9,188 bases of DNA from Candidatus Shapirobacteria bacterium CG10_big_fil_rev_8_21_14_0_10_48_15 (lineage in GTDB: Bacteria; Patescibacteriota; Microgenomatia; PFEM01): contig PFEM01000020.1 in assembly GCA_002793635.1 (NCBI GenBank), forward strand, positions 1 through 9,188, read 5' to 3'. The number at the start of each line of letters is the position of its first letter. Positions within the stretch are counted from its first letter, which is position 1. Made by a program: the position numbers and the translations under genes. The notes beneath the pieces are model-generated. The model was not told the origin of the DNA, did no database searches, and was given only the letters and a program-made list of their open reading frames with translations. Shown here piece after piece: positions 1 through 6,305 of this stretch.

Positions 1-489
1 TGGGTGGACGTCCAAAAGTTGCCGGCGATTGAGGGCCGGTCACGCCAGATTCAGCTGGCCCTCGCTAAACAATACGGTTTAAAACAATTTCCCCAGCCGG
101 CCGGCGGCTGCCTGCTAACCGACAAGGTTTTCGGTCAAAAATTGCTGACCATGCTGGCCAAATGGCCCTCCGAATCAGGAGGTAACAACGTGCAGCTGGT
201 CAAACTTAGCCGGCATTTTTGGGACGGCGAGGTATTAATTGTTCTGGGCAGAAACCAGCTGGAAAACGAAAGGCTGGCAGCGCTAGTCAAAGAAGATGAT
301 TTTTTGCTTGTTCCCCAAAACTTTCCCGGGCCAAGTGCCTTGTTGCGCGGTCACCAAATTACTCCGGCAGTCATCGCCAAAGCTAAGCAGCTAATTCTGC
401 AGTACACCAAGAAAAAACCAGCCGTTGCCCAATTTACTGTGGTGCCCGCCAATTACAGCCCTGTACCGGGCACTTCTGCCCAGGCTTAA
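1..489 (+). CDS. C-terminal part of a PP-loop tRNA-thiolation enzyme (ThiI/MnmA-like)
   Basis: The reading frame is open at base 1, so the protein starts outside the window and only about 162 C-terminal residues are seen; the GTG at base 4 is internal. The visible part has GRSRQIQLALAKQYG followed by PAGGCLLTD, a pairing I recall from ThiI/MnmA-like proteins in which a PP-loop ATPase is joined to an NFACT-R-type RNA-binding tail. Such enzymes activate a uridine with ATP and insert sulfur. The tail has the usual order: LVKLSRHFW, then VLGRNQLENERL, then FPGPSALLRG. The Cys in PAGGC may be functional, but the PP-loop itself is not in the window, so the enzyme class rests on the tail alone. The gene ends with TAA and converges on the minus-strand zinc-ribbon gene, overlapping it by 56 bases. 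Confidence 0.7.
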   Translation, partial: WVDVQKLPAIEGRSRQIQLALAKQYGLKQFPQPAGGCLLTDKVFGQKLLTMLAKWPSESGGNNVQLVKLSRHFWDGEVLIVLGRNQLENERLAALVKEDDFLLVPQNFPGPSALLRGHQITPAVIAKAKQLILQYTKKKPAVAQFTVVPANYSPVPGTSAQA

Positions 490-1339
490 CACGAGCACCG
501 CAAACAGGGCAAATATAAACTTTTCCCCCTTCTCTTGTTTCCGTTTTATTAAAAACCGTTGTAAAGATATTTTGCAAGGAAACACACGGCCCCGCTTGAA
601 TTCGTCGCTCCAAACGCAGTTGCATAGACGCTTCAATGTCAAAAACTACCCGCGCCTTTTCTTCCCAACTGGCCGCCCTATCAAATTGTTGTTTCCTTTC
701 TCGATAAGCCCTTTCCGCCTGATCAAGAGCCTTCTGCTTGGCTTTTTGAGCATCACCGCTTTCAATCGCCTGCCACACCTCTAACGGAGCGACGGCAAAA
801 AGATTCAAATAGTAAGTCCAGGGGGTGCTGCCGGGTGGTTCAAAGGCAATCACTTTAGTCCGTAATTCATCAGGCAAGCAAAAAGTTCTGTCTTTTTGCA
901 GTTGGTTGGCGATGGCCAAACACTGCTTCCCAGTCTGAAAACCGCAAAGACCCCAGAGACAAACTATTTTTTGGTTATCTTGAAGCTCGACCTGATAAAC
1001 CACAAACCGGCTTTCGGGGTATTCGCCATTGGGGGGACTAATCCACAGGCCATAACCAAAATTAGTCGCCTTCAGCCAACGACAGACATCACGATAGCCC
1101 TGGTTTTCTAATCTGTCTGTTGGTGTTTCCACGCGCAATCCTTGGCCTAAGGGTTTGAAGTTATCCTTGGGGTCAACCAGTTCCCCGTTTTCAAAAAACA
1201 TCACGCGGGGATTAATTCTTTGCTCCAATGGACCCTCACCATTTTCCACTGCCCAAGAAGCAATGTCTTCTACCACTGCTTCGGCTGGTCTTTGTTCAAA
1301 GCCAACCACATTTAAAACGGGGTTATCTCTTTCTGGCAT
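434..1339 (-). CDS. Uncharacterised protein with C-terminal zinc ribbon
   Basis: This 301-aa protein matches no family I recognise. It appears soluble, with no signal peptide or membrane segment. Its C-terminus carries a clear zinc-ribbon pattern: CPVC at residues 277-280 and CPVQGC at 290-295, giving ligands C277, C280, C290 and C295. Residues about 200-245 are Lys/Arg/Glu/Gln-rich and probably form a long charged helix. The middle (about 85-185) is richer in Trp, Tyr and Cys and is likely a globular fold. The ATG at 1339 is well supported: AGGAG lies four bases before it, the best SD in the window. It lies 127 bases downstream of murJ on the same strand and has its own promoter and foldable leader. 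A nucleic-acid- or protein-binding role is possible from the ribbon, but that is inference. Confidence 0.75.
   Translation of the reverse strand: MPERDNPVLNVVGFEQRPAEAVVEDIASWAVENGEGPLEQRINPRVMFFENGELVDPKDNFKPLGQGLRVETPTDRLENQGYRDVCRWLKATNFGYGLWISPPNGEYPESRFVVYQVELQDNQKIVCLWGLCGFQTGKQCLAIANQLQKDRTFCLPDELRTKVIAFEPPGSTPWTYYLNLFAVAPLEVWQAIESGDAQKAKQKALDQAERAYRERKQQFDRAASWEEKARVVFDIEASMQLRLERRIQAGPCVSLQNIFTTVFNKTETREGGKVYICPVCGARVKPGQKCPVQGCNWRAPQ
442..481. repeat. Inverted repeats in the convergent gene overlap, possible shared 3'-end hairpin
   Basis: GTGCCCG (442-448) pairs perfectly with CGGGCAC (467-473), and TACAG (454-458) pairs with CTGTA (461-465) inside it. A competing hairpin can form from GGGCA (468-472) and TGCCC (477-481) with a 4-base loop. 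The element lies in the last codons of two convergent genes. Being symmetric, it could fold in either transcript and help end or protect both mRNAs. There is no U-run directly after it on the + strand. On the - strand a run of six U comes only about 30 bases later, so it is not a textbook intrinsic terminator. Confidence 0.35.
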
Positions 1340-1363
1340 TTTTCTCCTGCTCGGGATTAAATA

Positions 1364-1432
1364 AGGTTGGGGTGTTCCGACTTTACGGTTGCGGCACAGT
1401 TCCGGCCTTTAACCGGATTTCCCTGCCAACCT
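1364..1432 (-). promoter_or_regulatory. Foldable 5' leader of the zinc-ribbon gene (possible cis-regulatory RNA)
   Basis: Read on the minus strand, AGGTTGG (1432-1426) pairs perfectly with CCAACCT (1370-1364), closing a 69-nt element. Inside it TCCGG and CCGGA (1417-1413 with 1405-1401) form a 5-bp arm with a 7-nt loop. A second, weaker arm can form from GTGCCG and CGGAACAC with a 2-nt bulge, giving a three-way-junction shape. The closing stem begins where the TATAAT box would start transcription, and it ends about 16 bases before the SD. It does not match a riboswitch class I know. The base pairing is seen in the sequence; regulation is inference. Confidence 0.4.
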
Positions 1433-1437
1433 CAATG

Positions 1438-1470
1438 ATTATAAATTACTCTTTTACGAAAAAATGTCAA
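1438..1470 (-). promoter_or_regulatory. Putative promoter of the zinc-ribbon gene
   Basis: On the minus strand there is a perfect TATAAT (1443-1438) and a perfect TTGACA (1470-1465). They are 21 bases apart, too far for a normal sigma-70 promoter, so the -10 may work with a weaker -35 or the TTGACA may be chance. TTGACA contains the TGA stop codon of murJ. The predicted start is at about 1431-1433, giving a leader of about 92 nt. Confidence 0.45.
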
Positions 1471-3194
1471 TCTTCGGGCAAGATGACGGTTTCTTGATTT
1501 TCCGGCAGTTCCGCCATAATTTTCTTGGGCTGGCGAAAACGCAGCAATAATTTGCCAAAAGCGGCCATCTCTTTGATTTTCAGCCAGTGCCCCAACAAAA
1601 GAAAAACCCCCAAGCCGACCAGAGCCACCAAAGCCGTCAGCAGCAACAAGTTGCCAATGTAACGGGTATCCAGTACAAACCGTTCCATCAACATCGGCAA
1701 GGATAAATTAAAATGTCCCAGCCAGGAAAGCTGCTTAGCCCAAACCGAACGGTCAAAAAGCTTCAGCAAAAAAAACATTACTACCCCGCTCCCCCCTGAT
1801 GCCAGCGCCACCTTCAAAAAGGGTAGGCTGATTTGCCTGAAGGCAAAATCAGGCAGACGGCGGGTTAATTTGAAAAGAAGCAGCCCGAATTGAGCCATCG
1901 AAGCCAAAGAAAAGGCCAGAGCCAAACTCCATACTGGCAAACCAAATCCCAAAATCAAGGTCGCTCCCAAGCTAATGTGAGCAAAGATCGCGCCAATGGC
2001 GATTTTGACCGGGGTTTTGGTGTCATGAAGCGCATAAAAAGCCCGATTGAGCAGATAAATCAGCGCTTGAGCAAAAATACTCAGGCAAAAAGCCGACAGG
2101 GTGAGCCCGGTTTGGACCGTTGATTCCCAGGAAAAGCGACTGGCTCCCAAAGTCAGCCGGACTACCGGCACGCGCAAAACGGCCAAAAAAACCGAAAAGG
2201 GTACCACCAAAAAAGCCACCTCATTAAAGCTGGCGACAAAAGTTTGCTTAAACAGCTCCAAATCCTGCTTGGCAGAATGAGTCGAAAGCGTCGGCAAAGA
2301 CGCCTTGGCAATACTGACCCCAAAAAGACTGACCGGTAAAAGCTGCAAAGACCCGGCAAAAGTATAGTAGGTGTAAGCCGCCGCTGAAACCAAAGAGGCC
2401 AAAAAAAGCTCGGCACTCTTGCCTATTTGCAAGAAAGACAGCTCGACCATGCGGGGCAAAGCCAAACGACCAATTTCTCTAACCCCCGGATGCTTTAAGT
2501 CCAATTTAAACTTGGGCCGAAAACCAAAATGATAGGCGACCGGCAATTGCACCGCAAAATGAAAAAAAGCCCCGATCACCGCGCCCACCACCGGAGCGTA
2601 AATACCAATTTTCCCTGCCAAAAAAACTGCCCCCAAAATAATCCCCAGATTATAAAAAAGCGGGGCGATGGCCGGCACCAAAAAACGCTGCAGGGACTCA
2701 AGCACCCCGGTCAAAAAATAGCTCAAAACAAAAAAAGCCTGGGTAAAAACCAGCACTCTGGTCAATTTGACCACCAGTTCAATTTGCGGAGCGTCAAAAC
2801 CAGGGGCAATCAGCTGGTAAATTTGGGCGGCAAAAATAAAAACCAGCAACGAGAGCCCAAAGAAAAACAAAAAAGCAAAATTAAGACTGATGGCCGCCAC
2901 ATACCAGGCCTCATCGGTCTGTTTTTTGGACAAAAGTCTGGTAAAAGTGGGGATAAAGGCAGACGAGAGCGCCCCAAAAACCAGCACTTCAAAAATCACC
3001 TCTGGCAAGCGAAAGGCAGCAAAATAAACGGCCAGCGTCTCAACTGAAAAAAAGTGGGCCAGAACCCGGTTGCGCATCAAACCAAGCACCCTTGAGGCCG
3101 CCACCATTAACATAATGATCGTGGCCGCGGAAAGAATGCTCGTTTGCTTGCGAGTCAAAATTCGGGAACCACTTTGCCAAAAGTTTTTCATCAT
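1467..3194 (-). CDS. murJ: Lipid II flippase MurJ
   Basis: MurJ is a polytopic inner-membrane protein of the MOP superfamily that moves the peptidoglycan precursor lipid II across the membrane. This 575-aa product has the many hydrophobic segments expected (about 14) and the family's N-terminal signature: SRVLGLMRNRVLA at residues 34-46, then FRLP (61-64) and GALSSAFIPTF (74-84). The Arg residues matching E. coli R18 and R24 are present (R35, R41). Those matching D39, R52 and E57 appear to be replaced. It is longer than typical MurJ (about 510-525 aa), partly through a charged cytosolic tail of about 35 residues. The start is ATG ATG; the first is chosen because the promoter points to it and no SD is present. 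It is divergent from rpsT, with the zinc-ribbon gene downstream. Its presence implies that the cell makes peptidoglycan. Confidence 0.95.
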   Translation of the reverse strand: MMKNFWQSGSRILTRKQTSILSAATIIMLMVAASRVLGLMRNRVLAHFFSVETLAVYFAAFRLPEVIFEVLVFGALSSAFIPTFTRLLSKKQTDEAWYVAAISLNFAFLFFFGLSLLVFIFAAQIYQLIAPGFDAPQIELVVKLTRVLVFTQAFFVLSYFLTGVLESLQRFLVPAIAPLFYNLGIILGAVFLAGKIGIYAPVVGAVIGAFFHFAVQLPVAYHFGFRPKFKLDLKHPGVREIGRLALPRMVELSFLQIGKSAELFLASLVSAAAYTYYTFAGSLQLLPVSLFGVSIAKASLPTLSTHSAKQDLELFKQTFVASFNEVAFLVVPFSVFLAVLRVPVVRLTLGASRFSWESTVQTGLTLSAFCLSIFAQALIYLLNRAFYALHDTKTPVKIAIGAIFAHISLGATLILGFGLPVWSLALAFSLASMAQFGLLLFKLTRRLPDFAFRQISLPFLKVALASGGSGVVMFFLLKLFDRSVWAKQLSWLGHFNLSLPMLMERFVLDTRYIGNLLLLTALVALVGLGVFLLLGHWLKIKEMAAFGKLLLRFRQPKKIMAELPENQETVILPED

Positions 3195-3225
3195 TGTCTA
3201 ATTTTAAAACATCTGCTAGTATTAT
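3194..3225 (+). promoter_or_regulatory. rpsT promoter, predicted leaderless or near-leaderless
   Basis: TTGTCT (3194-3199) and TAGTAT (3217-3222) are 17 bases apart, and a TG at 3214-3215 makes an extended -10. An overlapping alternative -10 is TATTAT (3220-3225). Either predicts a start about 0-5 bases before the rpsT ATG at 3234. There is no SD in front of rpsT. The two divergent promoters interleave in 39 bp, so murJ and rpsT transcription may interfere or be co-controlled. Confidence 0.45.
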
Positions 3226-3228
3226 CAA
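3194..3228 (-). promoter_or_regulatory. murJ promoter, predicted leaderless
   Basis: On the minus strand TTGATA (3228-3223; five of six consensus bases) and TAAAAT (3206-3201; five of six) are separated by 16 bases. Only six bases lie between the -10 box and the ATG at 3194, so transcription should start at about the start codon itself. No SD is present, which fits a leaderless mRNA. It overlaps the rpsT promoter on the other strand. Confidence 0.5.
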
Positions 3229-3233
3229 CTATT

Positions 3234-3476
3234 ATGCCCGTTACCCAATCCGCCAAAAAAGCCTTGCGCCGCGACCAGCGGCGGACGGTAATTAACAAAA
3301 AAATCAAGCGAGGGCTGAAGCAAGCGGTCAAACAAGCCCGTCAAAAACCCACCAAAAAAAATCTGGCGGTGGCGGCCAGCATTTTGGACCGGGCGGCCAA
3401 AAAGAAAATCATCCACCCCAACAAAGCCGCCAGGTCGAAATCTCGGCTGGCTTCCCTCTTTACAAAAAGAGCCTAA
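3234..3476 (+). CDS. rpsT: 30S ribosomal protein S20
   Basis: S20 is a small helical protein that binds 16S rRNA early in 30S assembly. The 80-residue product is rich in Lys, Arg and Ala and has the family layout: SAKKALRRDQRR near the N-terminus, then KKIKRGLKQAVKQA, then ILDRAAKKKIIHPNKAARSKSRL toward the end, where the IHPNKAAR-K-SRL segment is the hallmark of S20. The ATG at 3234 is chosen because it gives the family's normal length and start (MP-T-SAKK). An upstream in-frame ATG at 3144 would run through murJ and both promoters. It is divergent from murJ and is followed 18 bases later by the pilN-like gene, whose promoter begins inside the last codons of rpsT. An A8 run (3354-3361) lies within it. 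Confidence 0.97.
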   Translation: MPVTQSAKKALRRDQRRTVINKKIKRGLKQAVKQARQKPTKKNLAVAASILDRAAKKKIIHPNKAARSKSRLASLFTKRA

Positions 3477-3488
3477 CTTCTTTATACT
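3459..3488 (+). promoter_or_regulatory. Promoter of the pilN-surface protein operon, predicted leaderless
   Basis: TTTACA (3459-3464; five of six) and TATACT (3483-3488; five of six) are 18 bases apart. The -10 box ends six bases before the ATG at 3495, so transcription should start at the start codon. GGAAG sits one base before the ATG, too close to act as an SD. The -35 is inside the rpsT coding end. It is the only promoter I can see for the seven overlapping genes that follow. Confidence 0.5.
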
Positions 3489-3494
3489 GGAAGT

Positions 3495-4049
3495 ATGGCT
3501 GCCCCAAAAAGCGAAATCGAACTCCTTCCCCAAGAAGGCTGGGAAAAAGGCACCTTAGGGAAGCTCCTCAAATGGGCTCTCACGGCCGGTCGTTATATTG
3601 TCATCGTGACCGAGCTGGCCGTGATTATGGCCTTTCTCTCTCGTTTCAAATTCGATCGCGAGCTAACTGACCTGCACGAAGAGATCAAGCAAAAGCAAGC
3701 GGTCATTCAAAGTGCTCAATCCTTTGAAACCGAATTCCGCTTCTTGCAAAAACGTTTAGAAGCCTTAAGCGCTTTGGAAGAAAATCGCCTGAAAACCATG
3801 GCTCTCCTGACTCATCTTAGCCAGATTCTGCCCCTTGATGTTTATTTGGATAGCCTGTCCATTGACCAAGAAGCGGTCAGCTTGAATGCCCAGGCTGCTT
3901 CAGAAATGGGTTTGGCCACTTTTATTAGCCAGCTGAAACAATCAACTTATTTTAAAGAAATTACTTTGTCTCAAGTCAGCCTCAACTCCGCCACAGCCGT
4001 CGGCATCAAGTTTCAAATTAAAAGCAATCTGGCCCAAAAACATGAATAG
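3495..4049 (+). CDS. pilN: PilN-like type IV pilus inner-membrane alignment protein
   Basis: PilN is a bitopic inner-membrane protein that pairs with PilO and links the cytoplasmic PilM ring to the rest of the type IV pilus or related secretion machine. This 184-aa protein has the family plan: a cytoplasmic N-terminus with EIELLPQE (residues 7-14, equivalent to the INLLP motif that binds PilM), one membrane helix (about 28-49), a coiled coil (about 55-93), and an outer ferredoxin-like domain with ILPLDVYLDSLSI (111-123), an LxxFISQLKQSTYF segment and a final beta strand. It overlaps the pilO-like gene by 8 bases, the usual order. No pilM precedes it; rpsT does. Whether it serves pili, competence or surface-protein assembly is not shown by the sequence. 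Confidence 0.85.
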   Translation: MAAPKSEIELLPQEGWEKGTLGKLLKWALTAGRYIVIVTELAVIMAFLSRFKFDRELTDLHEEIKQKQAVIQSAQSFETEFRFLQKRLEALSALEENRLKTMALLTHLSQILPLDVYLDSLSIDQEAVSLNAQAASEMGLATFISQLKQSTYFKEITLSQVSLNSATAVGIKFQIKSNLAQKHE

Positions 4050-4683
4050 CTTAAATATCGACAAATACAGCCGCTTTTTCGTTAACGTCGGCCGGCTCTA
4101 CCAAAAAAAAAGAGTTCGGGTTTACACTGAGCTCGTTTTATCCACCTTGACCATCAGTTTTTTTCTTTTGGCCGCCATCAGGCCGACCGCCACCACGATT
4201 GCCGGTCTGATCAAAGAGATTGAAGACCAAAAAGTGGCGAATGAAAAATTGCAAAGCAAAATCAATGATTTAACTTTGGCTAGGCAAGACTATCTGATTG
4301 TCCAGCCAAAATTGGCTCTGCTGGATCAGGCTTTACCCCAGCAAGAACAGGTAACGATGTTGGCCAAAGAATTGGAGGCTTTGTCCAGACGAACTAACAT
4401 CACCATCAGCATTCTCCATTTCGGCCAAGTTGACCTTTTCCAGAGCAAAGTGGTAGACGCTGTTGAACCGCAGATGATTAGTTTCAGTTTTAATGCTTCC
4501 GGAGAATACGAATCTTTAAAAAATTTTCTCCAATCCCTGGAGTCATTGCGAAGAATCATTGTCATAGAGTCTTTTGGCTTTCAAACCAACAAAAAAGAAG
4601 GTCAAAAATTATCGCTCAGCCTTAAAGGCGCCACTTATTATTTCCCGACCGTCATGGAAAATGCCGATTATCAACAGGAATAA
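4042..4683 (+). CDS. pilO: PilO-like type IV pilus inner-membrane alignment protein
   Basis: PilO forms a heterodimer with PilN through matching coiled coils and outer ferredoxin-like domains. This 213-aa product has one membrane helix (about 28-49), a coiled coil (about 55-97), a DQALPQQEQVTMLAKELEAL segment typical of the start of the PilO globular domain, and then alternating strands including MISFSFNASGEYESLKNFL and LSLSLKGATYYF. The start ATG lies 8 bases inside the pilN-like gene with no SD, so translation is probably coupled. An A9 run (4103-4111) encodes part of QKKKR just before the membrane helix and is the longest mononucleotide run inside a gene apart from the terminal C tract. 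The family assignment rests on domain plan and gene order as well as sequence, since PilO diverges quickly. Confidence 0.82.
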   Translation: MNSLNIDKYSRFFVNVGRLYQKKRVRVYTELVLSTLTISFFLLAAIRPTATTIAGLIKEIEDQKVANEKLQSKINDLTLARQDYLIVQPKLALLDQALPQQEQVTMLAKELEALSRRTNITISILHFGQVDLFQSKVVDAVEPQMISFSFNASGEYESLKNFLQSLESLRRIIVIESFGFQTNKKEGQKLSLSLKGATYYFPTVMENADYQQE

Positions 4684-4957
4684 CGACCGTTTTAAACTAG
4701 GGAGCGAGGCTTTGGTGTTTGCCATCCTAACGCTTATTACCGTCCTTTGCTGGGTTTTTTTTGCGACCTATCGGGCGATGAGCCAAGACACCATTCCCCA
4801 AATTACCAAAACACAAATGGCCCCGCTTGAGCCAACGTTAAAAAAAGAACTGCTGGTCGAACTGCAAAGTCGCCTTTACTTACCGGAGTCTGACTTAAAC
4901 GTTGTCGTGACGCCTACCAGTACGGTTAGTGCTGATCAAAATAATGAACAAGATTAA
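4661..4957 (+). CDS. Small single-TM protein of the pilus operon
   Basis: The product is 98 aa: a short basic cytoplasmic N-terminus, one membrane helix (about residues 16-36), and an outer tail of about 60 residues with LKKELLVELQSRLYLPESDL as its most structured part, ending in a Thr/Ser/Asn-rich stretch. I do not recognise a family. Its place straight after PilO suggests a partner of the PilN/PilO pair, perhaps in the position PilP holds elsewhere, but it has no lipobox Cys and no visible PilP domain. The ATG at 4661 was chosen because it puts the membrane helix near the N-terminus. An ATG at 4574 would add 29 residues and deepen the overlap with pilO from 23 to 110 bases. GGAAA just before the ATG is at best a weak SD. 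Confidence 0.7.
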   Translation: MPIINRNNDRFKLGSEALVFAILTLITVLCWVFFATYRAMSQDTIPQITKTQMAPLEPTLKKELLVELQSRLYLPESDLNVVVTPTSTVSADQNNEQD

Positions 4958-6305
4958 AAAATTACCCACCTTGCTCGGGATCGCTGTTTTGCTTGCCGGA
5001 GTCGCTGCCGGCGTCTGGGTCATTAGGACTGGCATCCCCAGCCAACTGCTGCAGGCGCGCCCGGAAATCACCCCCAAGCAAATTAAAGTGACCAATATTA
5101 CCGATAAAGGCTTCACCGTTTCCTGGGTTACCGATACGCCTGCCGGTGGCTTTATTCGGTTTGGACTCGGCAGTGAACTCAATCTCACGGCTCAAGATGA
5201 CCGAGACGAAGCTTCTCAAACGACCGGCGAATTTGTCACTCATCACGTGACGCTCAAAAATCTTCAGCCGGCCACTAGCTATTTTTTCAAAATCTTTTCC
5301 GGCAAAACCGAATTTGCGAACAACGGTCAGCCGTACGACGTGACCACCGCGCCCGCCAGCCAACAGCCGTTGCCGGAAAATGACGTGGCTTACGGCACGG
5401 TTCTTCAGGCAGACGACACGCCGGCGGCCGGAGTCATTGTTTATCTTTCCTTCAGTAACGCCACGACCCAGTCCACGCTCACCAAAAATTCCGGCAGCTG
5501 GGTGATCCCGCTCAATTATGTTCGTGACAGTAGCCTGACCAGCTACTTGGCTTATGATCGCGAGGCTTCTATCGAGGAAATTTTGGCGCAAGGGGCCAGC
5601 GCCGGAATAGCCACCGCCATAACGATCACCAAAAATGACAGTCCTGTCCCCAGCCTTAAGTTGGGAGAAACTTATGACTTCCGGGAGGGCCTGCCTGCGA
5701 CTGCAGCAGAAGATCATCATGCCGCTCAAGAAGTGTCCCCACTAATGGCCGCAAAACTAAAAATTACCAACCCGGAGGAAAAAGAAATGATTAACACGAC
5801 CCAACCGCAGTTTTGGGGCTTGGGACCAGCGGGGGAAACGATTACCATCGAAATTCGCTCTGACCCAATCATTAGTGGCATCACCACCGCCAATGCCAAC
5901 GGCGCTTGGTATTGGTCACCGCCGACAAACCTAACCCCTGGCCAGCACACCATTACCGTCAGCCTGGCCGACGGTCAGACGATCAGTCGCCTGTTTACGG
6001 TTTTGGCAGCGCCAGATCAGCCCGCTTTCACCGCCAGCGAATCAGCCACTTTGCCCACCCTCACCCCAACTCCCACTGTCAAGCTGACACCATCAGCCTC
6101 ACCCACCCTGACTCCCACGCCCACCCGAACCGCGACGGCCACGGCCACGCCAACGATCACCCGAGTTTCCCAACCCTCAACCGCAGGGGGAACACCAGAG
6201 TCTGGCATCTTGACACCTACCCTCGTGTTCTCCATAATGGGTTCAAGCTTGTTAATTATTGGCTTATTACTTGTTTTAAGCCCACAAAAAAATAACCATG
6301 TCTGA
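4944..6305 (+). CDS. Surface protein with FN3, Ig-like and Pro/Thr-linker regions
   Basis: From the ATG the protein is 453 aa. Regions in order: a membrane anchor or signal sequence (about 8-27); a fibronectin type III-like domain (about 41-137) with ITPKQIKVTNITDKGFTVSW, where VSWVTD and LQPATSYFFKI are typical strands; a carboxypeptidase-regulatory-like beta sandwich (about 147-246) opening with GTVLQADDTPAAGVIVYL; an Ig-like domain (about 271-354) ending in QHTITVSLADGQTISRLFTV; a Pro/Thr linker (368-412); TPESG (417-421); and a C-terminal membrane helix (about 425-446) with a short tail. It has no cysteine and no catalytic residues I can see, which suits a structural or adhesive role. The start overlaps the preceding gene by 14 bases. 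GTG at 4929 is a possible alternative start and would add five residues. There is no SD. Confidence 0.85.
   Translation: MNKIKKLPTLLGIAVLLAGVAAGVWVIRTGIPSQLLQARPEITPKQIKVTNITDKGFTVSWVTDTPAGGFIRFGLGSELNLTAQDDRDEASQTTGEFVTHHVTLKNLQPATSYFFKIFSGKTEFANNGQPYDVTTAPASQQPLPENDVAYGTVLQADDTPAAGVIVYLSFSNATTQSTLTKNSGSWVIPLNYVRDSSLTSYLAYDREASIEEILAQGASAGIATAITITKNDSPVPSLKLGETYDFREGLPATAAEDHHAAQEVSPLMAAKLKITNPEEKEMINTTQPQFWGLGPAGETITIEIRSDPIISGITTANANGAWYWSPPTNLTPGQHTITVSLADGQTISRLFTVLAAPDQPAFTASESATLPTLTPTPTVKLTPSASPTLTPTPTRTATATATPTITRVSQPSTAGGTPESGILTPTLVFSIMGSSLLIIGLLLVLSPQKNNHV
6045..6179 (+). repeat. Pro/Thr linker-coding low-complexity tract
   Basis: This C-rich stretch encodes repeated TPTPT and TATAT units (residues 368-412 of the FN3/Ig-like protein) and separates the folded domains from the C-terminal membrane helix. 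Similar tracts occur in the next gene (7144-7197) and at the right edge (from about 9101). The shared composition could support recombination or length change between genes. Confidence 0.75.

Noticed and set aside
1401..1417. TCCGG/CCGGA hairpin as an intrinsic terminator after murJ
   Set aside because: The stem is only 5 bp and no U-run follows on either strand.
1364..1432. Possible tRNA, because a 7-bp acceptor-like stem closes 69 nt and an inner arm has a 5-bp stem with a 7-nt loop
   Set aside because: On either strand the inner arm is in the wrong place, one of the D or T arms has no room, and there is no TTC loop or CCA end.
2529..3047. Long + strand reading frame opposite murJ
   Set aside because: The protein is a low-complexity mix rich in Lys, Gln, Asn and Gly, antisense to a clear murJ; it is a shadow frame.
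3144..3233. Upstream start that would extend rpsT by 30 residues
   Set aside because: It would run through the murJ coding start and both promoters, and the extra residues do not belong to S20.
4962..5729. 255-codon minus-strand frame opposite the FN3/Ig-like gene
   Set aside because: It lies wholly inside a domain-supported gene, has no promoter or SD and no recognisable domain.
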